A DNA stretch of 64,000 bases from Candidatus Nitrosocaldus sp. (GTDB lineage Archaea; Thermoproteota; Nitrososphaeria; Nitrososphaerales; Nitrosocaldaceae), in NCBI GenBank assembly GCA_025054855.1, contig JANWZS010000001.1, positions 96,036 to 160,035 on the forward strand, written 5' to 3'. This document shows, piece after piece, positions 16,401-25,345 of the stretch. A program made the translations under genes and the position numbers. Below the pieces are notes generated by a model. That model saw only the letters and a list, made by a program, of their open reading frames with translations, was not told the origin of the DNA and ran no database searches. How positions within the stretch are numbered: position 1 is the stretch's first letter; each line of letters begins with the position of its first letter.

Positions 16401-19288
16401 AACCCGTAAGGATCGCCCTTCATCTCTTCCCCATCTCCCCCTCCCTTGCCTTCTCCACTATCTCCACTACTACTACTACTACCAGCCCTGCCATTGCCCT
16501 TACCCTTACCATCCAGCATGAGGTTGTGCATATCCAGTGCCTGCTTCAGCACATCCAGGTAGTTACCATACGTATCATCTGTGTACACGATGAAGGAGCC
16601 CTTGCTACCGTCGAGATACTCCAGAGCCTTAAGTGGGTCTACCCTGCCGGCGCCTTGAGTGAATGGATCATGCTTGAGGTCCCTTGCAGTACTCATGAGC
16701 AAAGCCTTGACCAGCATGGGATCGTACTCCATACCCTTCTTCTCCCTCATCCCCTCTATGAGCAGTGCCGCAGACCCAGCCACTATGGGCGCAGCCATAC
16801 TCGTGCCTCCAAATACACCGAATGCATGTGCCACTGACTCGCTAGATGCATACCTTGAGTTCACGGGCAATGGGGTGAACCCATATGCGCCAGTTGCAAG
16901 TATATCTGGCTTCACATCACCGATTACGCTTGGGCCCTTGCTGCTAAAGTCCACGATATCATCGTAGTACTCTAGACTGTTCCCGAACCTGGGCTGCTTC
17001 TTCGTGAACTCCAGACCAACTATCACGTTGTTGGTCGTTGCACCAACGGCAAGTGCGAGGGGGGATGTTGCTGGTGCAGATACAGTACCATAGGCATGCC
17101 CAGAGTTACCGGCACTGTTGACCATCAGCACACCAGGGTACTCAGGGCTGAGGTAGCCTGGGATGCTGAGTGCTGTGGCAAGCATGCTTATTATATCGTA
17201 GCCAGCGCCATGATCCAGTATGGGTACAGATGGTATGCCCCAGCTGTTGTTTATTATATCTGCCCTATGCTTGCCAGTGTAGACCCATCTCCACTCTACT
17301 CTTACATTACCATCGCTACCCTTATCGGTGGAGTCCCTGCTGTGATCTGCATCATCATCTGCAACTGCAACTGCAACTGCATCCATGGCAGGTGATGGCT
17401 GTGATGGGGATGATGGAGAGGTTGTGCTTGTAGCATCGGTATCTCTACCATCACCATTACTGTTAGCACTACTCTTAGTGCTCTCACTGCTATCCCCTAC
17501 CTTGATCTCCTCCCTAACCTGCTCGAACCCAGATGCCCAGAGCCAGGCGTATGCTATATCCCCGAACCAGAGTGCCTTCACTGGCACTATCTTGGCATCT
17601 GGTGCTATCCCCTTGATCTTGTGCTGCTGGGACTCGTATACAGGGTAATCTACAACACCCCTAGATACTATGGTGCCTGCAGACTGCGTACCATGGCCGA
17701 AGAAGTCGAACATGACAGTGAAGTATCTACCCTTTCTATCCACAGGCTCGAGTAGCCTGCCGTTCACAGCCCCAAGGTAAGGATCTATATGCGAGCCATT
17801 ACCGTTACTGCTACTGCTACTACTACCACCACTACCACCACTACCACTCCCCTTAGCATCATCGCCCCCTTCTCCCCCTCCCTTGCCCTCATCCTGTATC
17901 ACACCCCACACATCTAGAACGTATGCACCAAGCATACCTGCTGAGAGCTCAGGGTTACCATCGTTATCAGCATCGTACAGGAGCATCTCATTACCATCCC
18001 CCACCCTTCTAGGTACCTCATCGGTGAAGTCAAAGTCGAACTTAACCTCCTCAGGATTCTTCCTCAACTCGAATGCTGCAAAGTCAGCCCAGGCAGTGGA
18101 CATGTCCGCTATCACGGTATCGTATACCCCTGCCTCCCTGCTATCAACAAGCAGTACAGGCACTATGATGAGCGATGCGCTACCAAGGTGGAAGTTCAGC
18201 TGCAGGAAGAAGCCCATCCTGTATACCCCGCTCTTAGACTGGATGAAGTCTGTAGCACTCTTGCCTATCTTCCAGTCCATGCTTGAGGTTGCGGTGAACT
18301 TGAGCGGGGATATGTATGGGTATATGGAGTTGTATACCTCGAACCTCATACCCTTCTCCCTCTTCTTTATGTTAAGGTACACACCAGTATCATCAACATA
18401 CACGTTGGATACTGACTGATCATCCTTGTACTCATCTGGAAGTGGGGCGTTGACTACCATCCCATCAACTATCCTTGCTATGAACCTTGCACTCGTGAGC
18501 ACTATACCCTGGGCATCGGCATCTAGCATTATAGGCCTGTTCTGCTCATCCCTTGCAACAGCATCCCTCATATCAGCACTGCTAAAGTCTACACCAGAAT
18601 CTACTATGGCTATCCTCACACCCTTGCCAGATACTCCCTTGGCATGTATCTCATCCAGATCATATATAAGGGAGAACCTCGAGGCATCCATACTCATACT
18701 CGCACCACCACCACCACTCCTCCCGCTACCATCACCAGTACCAGTGCCTCCCCCCTGCTTCTGCTGCTGGTATGCTATCCCCTGCCCTCCTCCTGCCTGT
18801 ACTGATGACCACATCTCCTTCCCCTCGTACTGCCCGTATGCCCCTACACCAGTTACACCATAGCCTGCATGGTCAAGGGTCACCATGAAGTCCCTGATCA
18901 CCCTCAGCCCCCTGGCCTCAAGGAAGGGTATAGCCTCATCAGCTATGGATGCTGATGCTATGTAACCTCCATCGGCACCCCTCACGTAACTGAATACCCT
19001 ATCTGCTACCAACGGGTCTAGGTCACCTCTACCAACTATTATCACCCTGGATGCATCTGCTGGTTGCTCATACCCCAACCCATCGAGGGAGATGAGCATG
19101 GACTGCTTCCTAATGCCAGATAGGAGCTGTGCCCCATGGGCATCAAGGTAGATAGCATTACTGCCATCGGGTGCATCCCTAGAGTAGGGGAGCATCTGAT
19201 GCGAGTTGGGTATGGTCGATATGAGCAGTAGGAGTGATAGGGTAGAGGCTAGGAGTACCCTTGCCCTCCTCCTATTCCTGTCATACAT
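13418..19288 (-). CDS. Giant secreted subtilisin-like serine protease with Ig-like repeats
   Basis: A 1956-residue S8-family protease exported through an N-terminal signal peptide (RRRARVLLASTLSLLLLIS). The triad is complete: Asp near residue 229 (IAIVDSGVDF), His near 531 (FFGHGTQSAG) and Ser near 829 (GGTSMAAPIVAG). The triad spans about 600 residues instead of ~220 because of long inserts, several of them Gly/Ser/Asn runs encoded by trinucleotide-like repeats. After the catalytic domain come beta-sandwich regions, at least three Ig-like repeats joined by VDNTPP linkers (about residues 1560-1870), and a final helix (GLTIGLVIGLVIAAASVGAVVAVM) with basic residues that anchors it in the membrane. 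It probably acts at the cell surface on proteins or S-layer components. It lies beside the S-layer gene on the same strand. Confidence 0.88.
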   Translation of the reverse strand: MYDRNRRRARVLLASTLSLLLLISTIPNSHQMLPYSRDAPDGSNAIYLDAHGAQLLSGIRKQSMLISLDGLGYEQPADASRVIIVGRGDLDPLVADRVFSYVRGADGGYIASASIADEAIPFLEARGLRVIRDFMVTLDHAGYGVTGVGAYGQYEGKEMWSSVQAGGGQGIAYQQQKQGGGTGTGDGSGRSGGGGASMSMDASRFSLIYDLDEIHAKGVSGKGVRIAIVDSGVDFSSADMRDAVARDEQNRPIMLDADAQGIVLTSARFIARIVDGMVVNAPLPDEYKDDQSVSNVYVDDTGVYLNIKKREKGMRFEVYNSIYPYISPLKFTATSSMDWKIGKSATDFIQSKSGVYRMGFFLQLNFHLGSASLIIVPVLLVDSREAGVYDTVIADMSTAWADFAAFELRKNPEEVKFDFDFTDEVPRRVGDGNEMLLYDADNDGNPELSAGMLGAYVLDVWGVIQDEGKGGGEGGDDAKGSGSGGSGGSSSSSSNGNGSHIDPYLGAVNGRLLEPVDRKGRYFTVMFDFFGHGTQSAGTIVSRGVVDYPVYESQQHKIKGIAPDAKIVPVKALWFGDIAYAWLWASGFEQVREEIKVGDSSESTKSSANSNGDGRDTDATSTTSPSSPSQPSPAMDAVAVAVADDDADHSRDSTDKGSDGNVRVEWRWVYTGKHRADIINNSWGIPSVPILDHGAGYDIISMLATALSIPGYLSPEYPGVLMVNSAGNSGHAYGTVSAPATSPLALAVGATTNNVIVGLEFTKKQPRFGNSLEYYDDIVDFSSKGPSVIGDVKPDILATGAYGFTPLPVNSRYASSESVAHAFGVFGGTSMAAPIVAGSAALLIEGMREKKGMEYDPMLVKALLMSTARDLKHDPFTQGAGRVDPLKALEYLDGSKGSFIVYTDDTYGNYLDVLKQALDMHNLMLDGKGKGNGRAGSSSSSGDSGEGKGGGDGEEMKGDPYGFRLTLPTRTDIISGKWYAGYIGKGSSKAAEFTIVNGSDERLKVSIEPTMLRLISASSVDGRTTPREKDPAFNSEDYGYIPNYIRVGKNGAAIGSMGSAGAGTGNGAGTEGSSDGKEEAKSKSISIGSLDIDTDRVKDSDLMVAKVYYPFESFMNTRDPLYANELRIASLYAYEWRDEDRNSSLTYTETAMINRAGAWGTVQHLSVIEPFKRVDGELLLGVYPVPRTISYWFGNTQKDAEPFEYRLVVAFYKKDRWDMVDVDGGIVMRDEGDGRIKNMLFIEPRSKATFRVEIDVPEDAREGIYQGFITVSSDVQVTNIPVSFVVPVDIGSRDKDVPVVIGSMMVVDVDEHVESSTMMDGKNGGSDANDNSNSNSNSNSKGESTSISIGKNNSNNSNSSTSSNYGTGTGTGSTGSSEDSSTPTSQTVDVTERYTSNGVTLLYDNSIIAGAFDMLGRYNSGEWKYYHLNITDPSINVLSMKLTWKSMWSSVDVFVVDPQGRIIATNVPGGVFKTFINWPSNDWLGRTAVSGGGGFYPSQNNGENSSVLYIPIDSTGVYSIMLHTTLFAAEQDLYEPLQIEVKSASIIPDVYPPTIRIDAPEYARGIIDVGVEVVDDNIEELVYSIDGSPPSSMLGAGGMIRIDGIADGSGYGHGSGVGGGSSMGAAAVVVVVAGEVHGYDGSGRGDGSSTVINNEGSLRSGKISIDTSRLADGPHTITIIAKDKAGHRSLSSAVFTVDNTPPLIMVGGLDAYLIDDGSSSGSSTTDGAKGEDADGMGSRPVAGMLRFSVDVRDANISSIRIILPDGSVMERQGQISIDTTRLGDGVHEIKVVAEDKGGNLSEAVRRFSVDNTPPVVSILDESGKTVSGVFELRYSVAEENLKQLLISIDGNARVVENTGSFTINTMDLIDGRHRVEVMAEDGAGHVSTAGIEFTTINYEPMVRAQIEDARSSAHSEGLTIGLVIGLVIAAASVGAVVAVMRHRAGSRMSEAQTDHT

Positions 19289-19502
19289 TATATCCCTTAT
19301 TGGGGGAAGGTGATCTATAAATGTTGAGTGGGCTCTGTAACTGGCTTACCGCTGGTTATGCTCTCCTATATGCACATACTGCATGCCTGTACTATGTGCC
19401 CTCACCCTTGATATTATTCATAACCCATGCATCCTGCCTAACTATCTACTCTACCAATCATTCTTCATCAGTAGCATGGCAGATAATCCACACATACGTA
19501 TA

Positions 19503-20501
19503 TCAGCCCCTGCTCCTCCTTGCCAGTATAGTAGCCTGTAGTGCAACAACAACCGTTATCATCCCCACTATCGGGAGCAGGAGTGAGAGCATCTGGGTAT
19601 TAGCATCGCTCAGCCTCCTCATGGCATCCTCGAAGGCTGCATCCTTGGTTGCATCATCCCTCACGAACCTATCGAGCCTTGCATTGAGGCTCTCTATGCC
19701 TGAGCTGAGCCTGCTCAGTTCACCGCTGAGTGTGAGCACTGGGCTCTCCTGCACCACTACGCTCACAGCATCATACGCCAACAGATCGCTGTATGCGAAC
19801 CTTGCGACTATGACATGCTCCCCAGGCATATCACTTGCAAATTCTGCTGTGAACACACCATCATCTACTGCAGTGAACTGAACCTCCCTAGCCCTTGAGT
19901 CTGGCATTATCAGCCTAGCCTGCAGCGAGGATGCATCGCTCTTGAGTAGCACACCATCCAGCGTGACCTTTGCAAGTACTCTGGCATGCTCGTTGATGCC
20001 CAGGGAGGGTGGTGCGGATAGCCTCAACTCCAGCCTCCTGCCAGCCTGCTCAGGCACCAGCCCTGTACCCGTTACGGTACCAGCACCAGTGCCATCCTGA
20101 ACCGGCTGCTGTAATGCTGTTGGTGGTTGCACCTGCTCTTGAGCCTGGAAGATGAATAGCCTGCCCTGCACCATATCCTGCCTTACCGCTGACCTTGCTG
20201 CTATGGTGTATGTTCCCTGCATGAAGTTCACATCATCTGGCTTGGGGAATGTTAGGATTACCCTGGTGTATGTGCCATCAGGCTCAACATCCACCTGTGC
20301 TCTATGGACTAACCTTCCAGCGGGGTTTATGATCTCAACTATCAACGAGTCTCTGGCTATACCCTTGCCATATACCACGAGCATATCCCCTGGAAGGAAT
20401 ATGGACTTGCTCAGGTTGAGTGTCAGCAGGGGCTGCTGGGGTTGGGATTGGGGTTGGGACTGTTGAGCATGAACCTGTACGCTAGCAGGTACTATAATCA
20501 T
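19503..20501 (-). CDS. Anchored Ig-like surface protein, signal peptide split by a one-base slip
   Basis: The product has an MG2/Ig-like first domain (LNLSKSIFLPGDMLVVYGKGIARDSLIVEI), a Gln/Pro-rich linker, a second beta domain (LSAPPSLGINEHARVLAKVTL), a predicted coiled coil (ELSRLSSGIESLNARLDRFV...DAMRRLSDAN) and a C-terminal helix with RRSRG. From ATG 20501 only a stub of a signal peptide (MIIVPASVQVHA) is encoded. Just upstream, another frame starting at ATG 20566 supplies the missing charged and hydrophobic part (MQAQYKPPFLSFVIVAVTVSF). The two join perfectly if the run of six A (plus strand 20503-20508) had seven. This architecture is common in thaumarchaeal surface proteins; the function is unknown. 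Confidence 0.7.
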   Translation of the reverse strand: MIIVPASVQVHAQQSQPQSQPQQPLLTLNLSKSIFLPGDMLVVYGKGIARDSLIVEIINPAGRLVHRAQVDVEPDGTYTRVILTFPKPDDVNFMQGTYTIAARSAVRQDMVQGRLFIFQAQEQVQPPTALQQPVQDGTGAGTVTGTGLVPEQAGRRLELRLSAPPSLGINEHARVLAKVTLDGVLLKSDASSLQARLIMPDSRAREVQFTAVDDGVFTAEFASDMPGEHVIVARFAYSDLLAYDAVSVVVQESPVLTLSGELSRLSSGIESLNARLDRFVRDDATKDAAFEDAMRRLSDANTQMLSLLLPIVGMITVVVALQATILARRSRG

Positions 20502-20566
20502 AAAAAACTAACAGTAACAGCAACGATAACAAAAGAAAGAAAGGGTGGTTTGTATTGGGCTTGCAT
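20502..20566 (-). other. Detached signal-peptide start of the 19503-20501 gene
   Basis: Minus-strand ATG at 20566 opens a frame encoding 21 residues (Lys-containing start, then FLSFVIVAVTVSF) that run into a six-base A/T homopolymer at 20503-20508. One more base there would fuse it in frame to MIIVPASVQVHAQ and make a normal 34-residue signal peptide. The segment begins only 6 bp from the stop of the S-layer gene, as expected for an operon partner. Confidence 0.6.
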
Positions 20567-20571
20567 ACCCC

Positions 20572-23500
20572 TTATGTTACGGTCACTGTTATCCTCTGCA
20601 ATGGTGAGAGTGGTGATGGCTTGCCTAGTTCAGACCAGACGAACGTCTCTATGGTGTATGTCCCTGGTGCAGTAGGCATCCAGGATGCAGATACGTTCGC
20701 TGTCCTACCACCATCCAGTGTAGATGAGACTGTAGATATACTCACCACTACCCCGTTAGCATCCTTCACCTGCACTATGTATACATAGTCCATGGCCCTA
20801 GTGGTGTTGTTCTTTATCTGTGTTGCTATGCTCACAGGTACGTTGACTGTTGGGGTTGTTGGGTTCCCTGCCTGATCTACAGTTCTAGGCTGCTGTACAG
20901 CAAAGCGCTCAGTTGGCGCTACCGTTATGCCTATCGTTGCTGTTGCAGCAACATCTCTAGTCTGTAGTGTTCTTAGACCCTGGGTATTATCCCTATTCAC
21001 AAGCTGCTGGTTTATAGTCTGTGCGCCTGGTAGAGTCTCATCTGTGTAGATGGCAGTTATCTGATCACCCTCTCTAACCTGTAATCTGTTACCAGAACTC
21101 ACCTCACTTGTAAGTATGATATCTACTGTGAATCTACCTGTTCTGTCACCCGTCTCCCTGACCGTAACCCTTATACCTGCTGGATCACTGTCAGAGACAA
21201 CCTTCATAGAGAACTGGTCTGGAACATCGGGATTCCTATTCTCGTCTGCATCATCTATGGTTATCCTGGCTGTCTCACCTATCCTGTAAGAGTCCTTGTC
21301 GAAGGATACTGTACCATCGTTGAATGCTATCCTAGCAGTCTTTGATAGCTCTGCCTGTCTGTCTGCAGTCCTGTACTCAACCCTTATACCATCGCCTGGT
21401 CTAGCATTAGCATTTACATCGGTTATTGCTACACAGTTTGGAGATGTTCTGAACTGGAATACGCCAGAGTTTGGTTCAGTCTCCTCGAACTGGTTTGTGT
21501 AATCTGCAGATGTTCCTCCAACTATTATCCTTAGCCTAGCATTGCCTACCGCACTCAACAACTCCTTCCTATCAGAGTCGGAGTTTGCGCCTGGATCAAT
21601 TATCCTAATACACATCCTGTCGAATGGTGTATAGACCTCTTTATCGAATATTATCTCTGGTTGTGTTGCTGTTATCAACACTGTCAACTTTACTTCTTGT
21701 TCTAAGCCCCCACCAGATGGTGTCTTATCGGTGTAGGTGAACTCTAGGTTCTTACCCCTGCTCACAAGTTCGGCGTTTATATTCTGTATCCTTATCTGGA
21801 ATATGCCAGAGTTCTTGTCTGTTTCTCTCAGTACGTTGGATGGATCAAGTGTTATTCCCTGTATAGCGCCTATCTGCGCTAAAGTATCATCCGTTACCTT
21901 GTCACTATCGACTCTAAAGTCACCTATAGTAATTGGTATCTCATCTACCTTATCGCTATCGTTATTCCAGTCAGACTCTCTAATCTGAAGTATTATTGTA
22001 GAGCCAAGGTCATAAGTACTCTTGTCTGTAGTTATAACTGCTGTATTCTGCACTATGCTTGCTGTAATTGTTTGCTCATCACCATTGCTATCCTTATATA
22101 TAAGTCTTAATTGCCAGCCATCATTTATTGTATTGCCATCTATTGTTCTTGGAAGGTCGATGTCGACAGTGAACCTACCTGTGTTAACACCGTCCTCAGA
22201 TGCAGTGGTTGGGAATGATACACCGGCAGGTACTACGGTAAATGCAGTACCGTCAGTCTTTAAGAAACCTGGCTGTATTGTTAGCGTGGTTGCACCCTTG
22301 ATCAACTGCATTCTTAGCTCTCCATTCTCAAATGTATTATCAGCATCTTTAAGTGTAAGTACATCCTGTGAACCACTACTTGTGTTGAATGAGGGATCTG
22401 TTATCACTACGTGTATCTTTGTTACTCTATCACCAACGCCTGTCAAGTTTGTGCTTGGTGGGTATGATGTTCTATCCAACTCTATCACACCAGATGGCTT
22501 CCCTATCCTTACATCCACACTCCTTGTTATTGTTGGACTTTCTGTATTGTCTATGTACTCGAATGTTATCCTATCACCATCTGCTAGAGATGCTACTGTA
22601 TTGATCACACTTATCCTAACCTCCCCCCTGAATATGCCAGAGTTTGCATCTGTCTCCTCGAAGCCTATAACTAGGTTAGGGGAAGTAAAGTTAGCACCAG
22701 AGCCTCTTACCTTTATCCTTAGATCTGCCAAACCTCTAAAATCTGCTGCATTATTCTCAGTAGCAGAGTCTGCGGTGTTAAAGGTCACAGTGTAAAAGTC
22801 CCTGCCATTTGGATTCAGGTTCAGATCCATATCGTTTATCTCTATTATTGCTCTGCCAGTAACTGAAACTGTTGGTGTTGTTGTGCTTATATTACCAGCA
22901 ACATGCTGTATCTTGGCTACAATGTTAAAGTTCCCTGTCCCACTTGGATCCCGTGCAGGATCTGTATAGGTTAGAGTTATATCTGTATCAGCTGCAATAT
23001 CACTAACACTCACCTCGAATTGTTTTGTGGTGTTATTAAATCCAGTAGCTGCAGCTGGTACTATGGCAACTTTATTATCTGAAAGATCTGGTAAGAATAT
23101 ACCTGTGTTATTGTCTGTTTCCTTAAATGGTACTGTCCCAGTACCGAATATATTAGCATTAAATGTGTCCCTTGCTGTTGTATCTATATTCCTATCTGCA
23201 TCTGTTATCCTTATCTGGAATCCATTACCCAGTGTTGGTGGTACAGCAAGCTCTATTCTACCATTTACATTCCTCAGCGAGACGGATTGAGTTGATGTAC
23301 TTGCAGTAGATGTAGTTGCATTGTATGGAGCCTTTGAATCAGTATATACAGCATACACATCATGATCCTGTACTGTGAATGTTGCGCTTGATGGGAATGT
23401 TGCTACTGTTAACTGTGCACCCCCGCTCACTGATACATTAACACCCACAACCAACTCAAATATACCTGTGTTCTGCCCTGTCTCTCTCCACTTTGCGCCA

Positions 23501-24213
23501 GCAGCGAATGTTACCGTCGGACTGATTAGATTAGCAGTACTAGCATCAAACTCATCGACCCTTGTAGGATCTACATTCGCATCCTGATCATTCAGCCTAA
23601 GTATTATCCTATTCTGATGACCTGCAGTTGTCCTATCAGTTGTTAGGACAGCAGTGGAGCGATCAAATCTTATCTCTTTGCTCTGTCCACCATATGTTAT
23701 TACTATTACATCGCCTGATTGTAGCGCAGTACTTATTCCTCTTATCACAGGCGTACTATCATCAGCTCCTCCACCAATCTGAGTAGTTTGAGTATTAGTA
23801 GCAGGTGATGAGTATATTCTCATTATACTTACATTATCTACATCTGCCTGTGTAGGATTGGCTGGTAAAGCATCTGTATGTGCTGCTACATACAGTTCAA
23901 ACTGACCAGAAGTACCTATCTCTGCTACGGGTACTGAAGCTTGACCGAGTGAGGTTGTACCTCTCCTTGCTTCTACTGTAACATTTATCTCATCTGCAGG
24001 AGACCCTGCAAGTGATCTATCCGTTATGAGTACCCTAGCAAGTGATGGACCAAAGAACCTGTTACCACGCTCATCTGTGCTAGCAGTTATAGTTACTTGC
24101 TGCTGCTGTGCTTGAACAGGAAGAACAACCACTATACTGCTCAGCACCATTATGGCTGCAAGCCCAATACTCAATATCCTCTTGCTCATCCTTGTATTGC
24201 TTGCTTCGCTCAT
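20572..24213 (-). CDS. Probable S-layer protein
   Basis: A 1213-residue exported protein with a strong signal peptide (MSKRILSIGLAAIMVLSSIVVVLPVQA) and about eight to ten repeated Ig-like beta domains. Recurrent motifs are ETDANSGIFRGEVRI-type blocks (ETxxNTGIF) and DxDxNxNP-type acidic loops (DDADENRNPD, NDMDLNLNPN) that probably bind Ca2+. This layout, with no C-terminal membrane helix, matches thaumarchaeal S-layer proteins. Codon use is less AGG-biased and more even than in neighbours, as is common for very highly expressed genes. A clear TATA box lies at 24241-24249. Start at 24213 or 24189; both keep the signal peptide. S-layer identity is inferred from architecture, not by a search. 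Confidence 0.75.
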   Translation of the reverse strand: MSEASNTRMSKRILSIGLAAIMVLSSIVVVLPVQAQQQQVTITASTDERGNRFFGPSLARVLITDRSLAGSPADEINVTVEARRGTTSLGQASVPVAEIGTSGQFELYVAAHTDALPANPTQADVDNVSIMRIYSSPATNTQTTQIGGGADDSTPVIRGISTALQSGDVIVITYGGQSKEIRFDRSTAVLTTDRTTAGHQNRIILRLNDQDANVDPTRVDEFDASTANLISPTVTFAAGAKWRETGQNTGIFELVVGVNVSVSGGAQLTVATFPSSATFTVQDHDVYAVYTDSKAPYNATTSTASTSTQSVSLRNVNGRIELAVPPTLGNGFQIRITDADRNIDTTARDTFNANIFGTGTVPFKETDNNTGIFLPDLSDNKVAIVPAAATGFNNTTKQFEVSVSDIAADTDITLTYTDPARDPSGTGNFNIVAKIQHVAGNISTTTPTVSVTGRAIIEINDMDLNLNPNGRDFYTVTFNTADSATENNAADFRGLADLRIKVRGSGANFTSPNLVIGFEETDANSGIFRGEVRISVINTVASLADGDRITFEYIDNTESPTITRSVDVRIGKPSGVIELDRTSYPPSTNLTGVGDRVTKIHVVITDPSFNTSSGSQDVLTLKDADNTFENGELRMQLIKGATTLTIQPGFLKTDGTAFTVVPAGVSFPTTASEDGVNTGRFTVDIDLPRTIDGNTINDGWQLRLIYKDSNGDEQTITASIVQNTAVITTDKSTYDLGSTIILQIRESDWNNDSDKVDEIPITIGDFRVDSDKVTDDTLAQIGAIQGITLDPSNVLRETDKNSGIFQIRIQNINAELVSRGKNLEFTYTDKTPSGGGLEQEVKLTVLITATQPEIIFDKEVYTPFDRMCIRIIDPGANSDSDRKELLSAVGNARLRIIVGGTSADYTNQFEETEPNSGVFQFRTSPNCVAITDVNANARPGDGIRVEYRTADRQAELSKTARIAFNDGTVSFDKDSYRIGETARITIDDADENRNPDVPDQFSMKVVSDSDPAGIRVTVRETGDRTGRFTVDIILTSEVSSGNRLQVREGDQITAIYTDETLPGAQTINQQLVNRDNTQGLRTLQTRDVAATATIGITVAPTERFAVQQPRTVDQAGNPTTPTVNVPVSIATQIKNNTTRAMDYVYIVQVKDANGVVVSISTVSSTLDGGRTANVSASWMPTAPGTYTIETFVWSELGKPSPLSPLQRITVTVT

Positions 24214-24240
24214 ACCGCTCTACCCCATCTATCTGGCCTG

Positions 24241-24271
24241 TGTATATAAGGTTTATGAACAAAATGTTCAT
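24241..24271 (-). promoter_or_regulatory. Promoter of the S-layer gene with adjacent inverted repeat
   Basis: The minus-strand TATA box CTTATATAC lies at 24241-24249, about 30 bp before the start codon at 24213. Directly upstream is a perfect 7-bp inverted repeat, ATGAACA-AAA-TGTTCAT (24255-24271). Its position over or next to the BRE suggests an operator or an architectural-protein site controlling a very highly expressed gene. Confidence 0.55.
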
Positions 24272-24771
24272 GGTAGATGAGAGCATCGATGATACAAGGG
24301 TTATGCTATGACCCTCTATCATACTGGCATAAGATGATGCTGGCCAGCACCCTAGCTTCCCTCCCCCTATACCCACCCATCCGTACACACTGCCACACTC
24401 ACCTGCATCACTTGCCCGATGAAGACTGAATAATCTAGCATTCCATATGTACACCATCAGGAGAGAGGGATCAGGAATAGGTATGAGGTATACCAAGCAT
24501 GCAAGGAGGAGAAGGATGGTTGAACGGGTATAGAGGAGGAGATGAGATGATGCTAGATGCCATACTCCATCCATCTCAGGTATATTATGATCTGAGTGCA
24601 GATGTAAGCATCGCCATAAAGGGATTAGGATCAGGCAGGAAGAGAGAATAAGCATCTACTTGTAGTGTATGCCAATGATGGTGATGATATAAGAGTAGTA
24701 ACAACATTTATAATCTGGGTGGAGAAGGTGATCAGAAGCAAGGTAGAGGCTAGAAGGTGGGTGAGGATTAG
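24272..24771. other. Intergenic region with no recognised gene
   Basis: Five hundred bases between the S-layer promoter and a DUF2283 remnant. Frames are short on both strands. One plus-strand stretch near 24531-24640 has AGGAGG followed by ATG 24547 and a 30-40 codon frame, but it shows no family resemblance and may be a fossil of a gene. Confidence 0.4.
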
Positions 24772-24980
24772 ATGAAGGTTGAGTACGATAGGGAAGCAGA
24801 TATACTATACATAAGGTTCAGGGACTCCCATAAAGGAGACCATGATGCTTGATGAGGATGCATACATGGATCTGGGTGAGAATGGTAAGCCCGTGTGCAG
24901 AGATCTGGAATGCATCGATCAATGCCATAAACCCTATCCTGAATGAGATAGTTGAGAGGAAGGCCATTGCTAGAAGGTAA
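24772..24980 (+). pseudogene. DUF2283 family protein remnant with two frameshifts
   Basis: DUF2283 proteins are small (about 65-70 residues) proteins of unknown role, often found with toxin-antitoxin genes. Here the N-terminal motif MKVEYDREADILYIRFRDS reads in one frame, MLDEDAYMDLGENGKPV in the next, and IWNASINAIN...ERKAIARR followed by a stop in the third. Together they rebuild the whole family pattern (YDxEADILYI, EDxxxDLxENGKxxxxEIWNAS). Two small indels, at about 24841 and 24900, inactivate it. Confidence 0.75.
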
Positions 24981-25140
24981 GTCATCATGAAAGAAGGGTA
25001 CGATGGATCAACCCTCTCTGTATGCATGTGTGTATGTATGTATGGAATCGATGGTATCTGGATGATGAACTCTCCCTAGGCCAAAGCCATGCAGCAGATA
25101 GCAGTCCATGCAGCAGATAGCAGTGCTTCTACCCTCATCA

Positions 25141-25282
25141 TCATATACCCTTAACCATAACACCAGCATGCTCCCTTATAGCATCTGCACCCTCAACCAT
25201 TCCTCTATCGAGTGTTACAAGAGTATCTGCACCAATCTCCCTGCATGCAGGAGGTCAAGCGTCCTCAACCTAAGCCAGGCCT
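25141..25282 (-). pseudogene. PIN-domain (VapC-like) C-terminal fragment
   Basis: The minus strand encodes a fragment that looks like the end of a PIN-domain ribonuclease. LRLRTLDLLHAG in one frame matches the family's LDALHAA helix, and IGADTLVTLDRGMVEGADAIREHAGVMV in another matches the final strand with the conserved Asp (TLD). One indel separates the two pieces and nothing upstream restores the N-terminal Asp/Glu residues. It is a dead toxin-type gene. The DUF2283 remnant nearby may have belonged to the same lost toxin-antitoxin region. Confidence 0.55.
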
Positions 25283-25345
25283 ACCCCCAAACCTTCCTTA
25301 CACTCTCCCTTACAATCCTGTACTTCCTATTCTTCACCACAACTC

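Noticed and set aside
24080..24655. 191-codon minus-strand frame upstream of the S-layer gene
   Set aside because: It runs over the S-layer signal peptide in another frame and through the promoter; composition is not gene-like.
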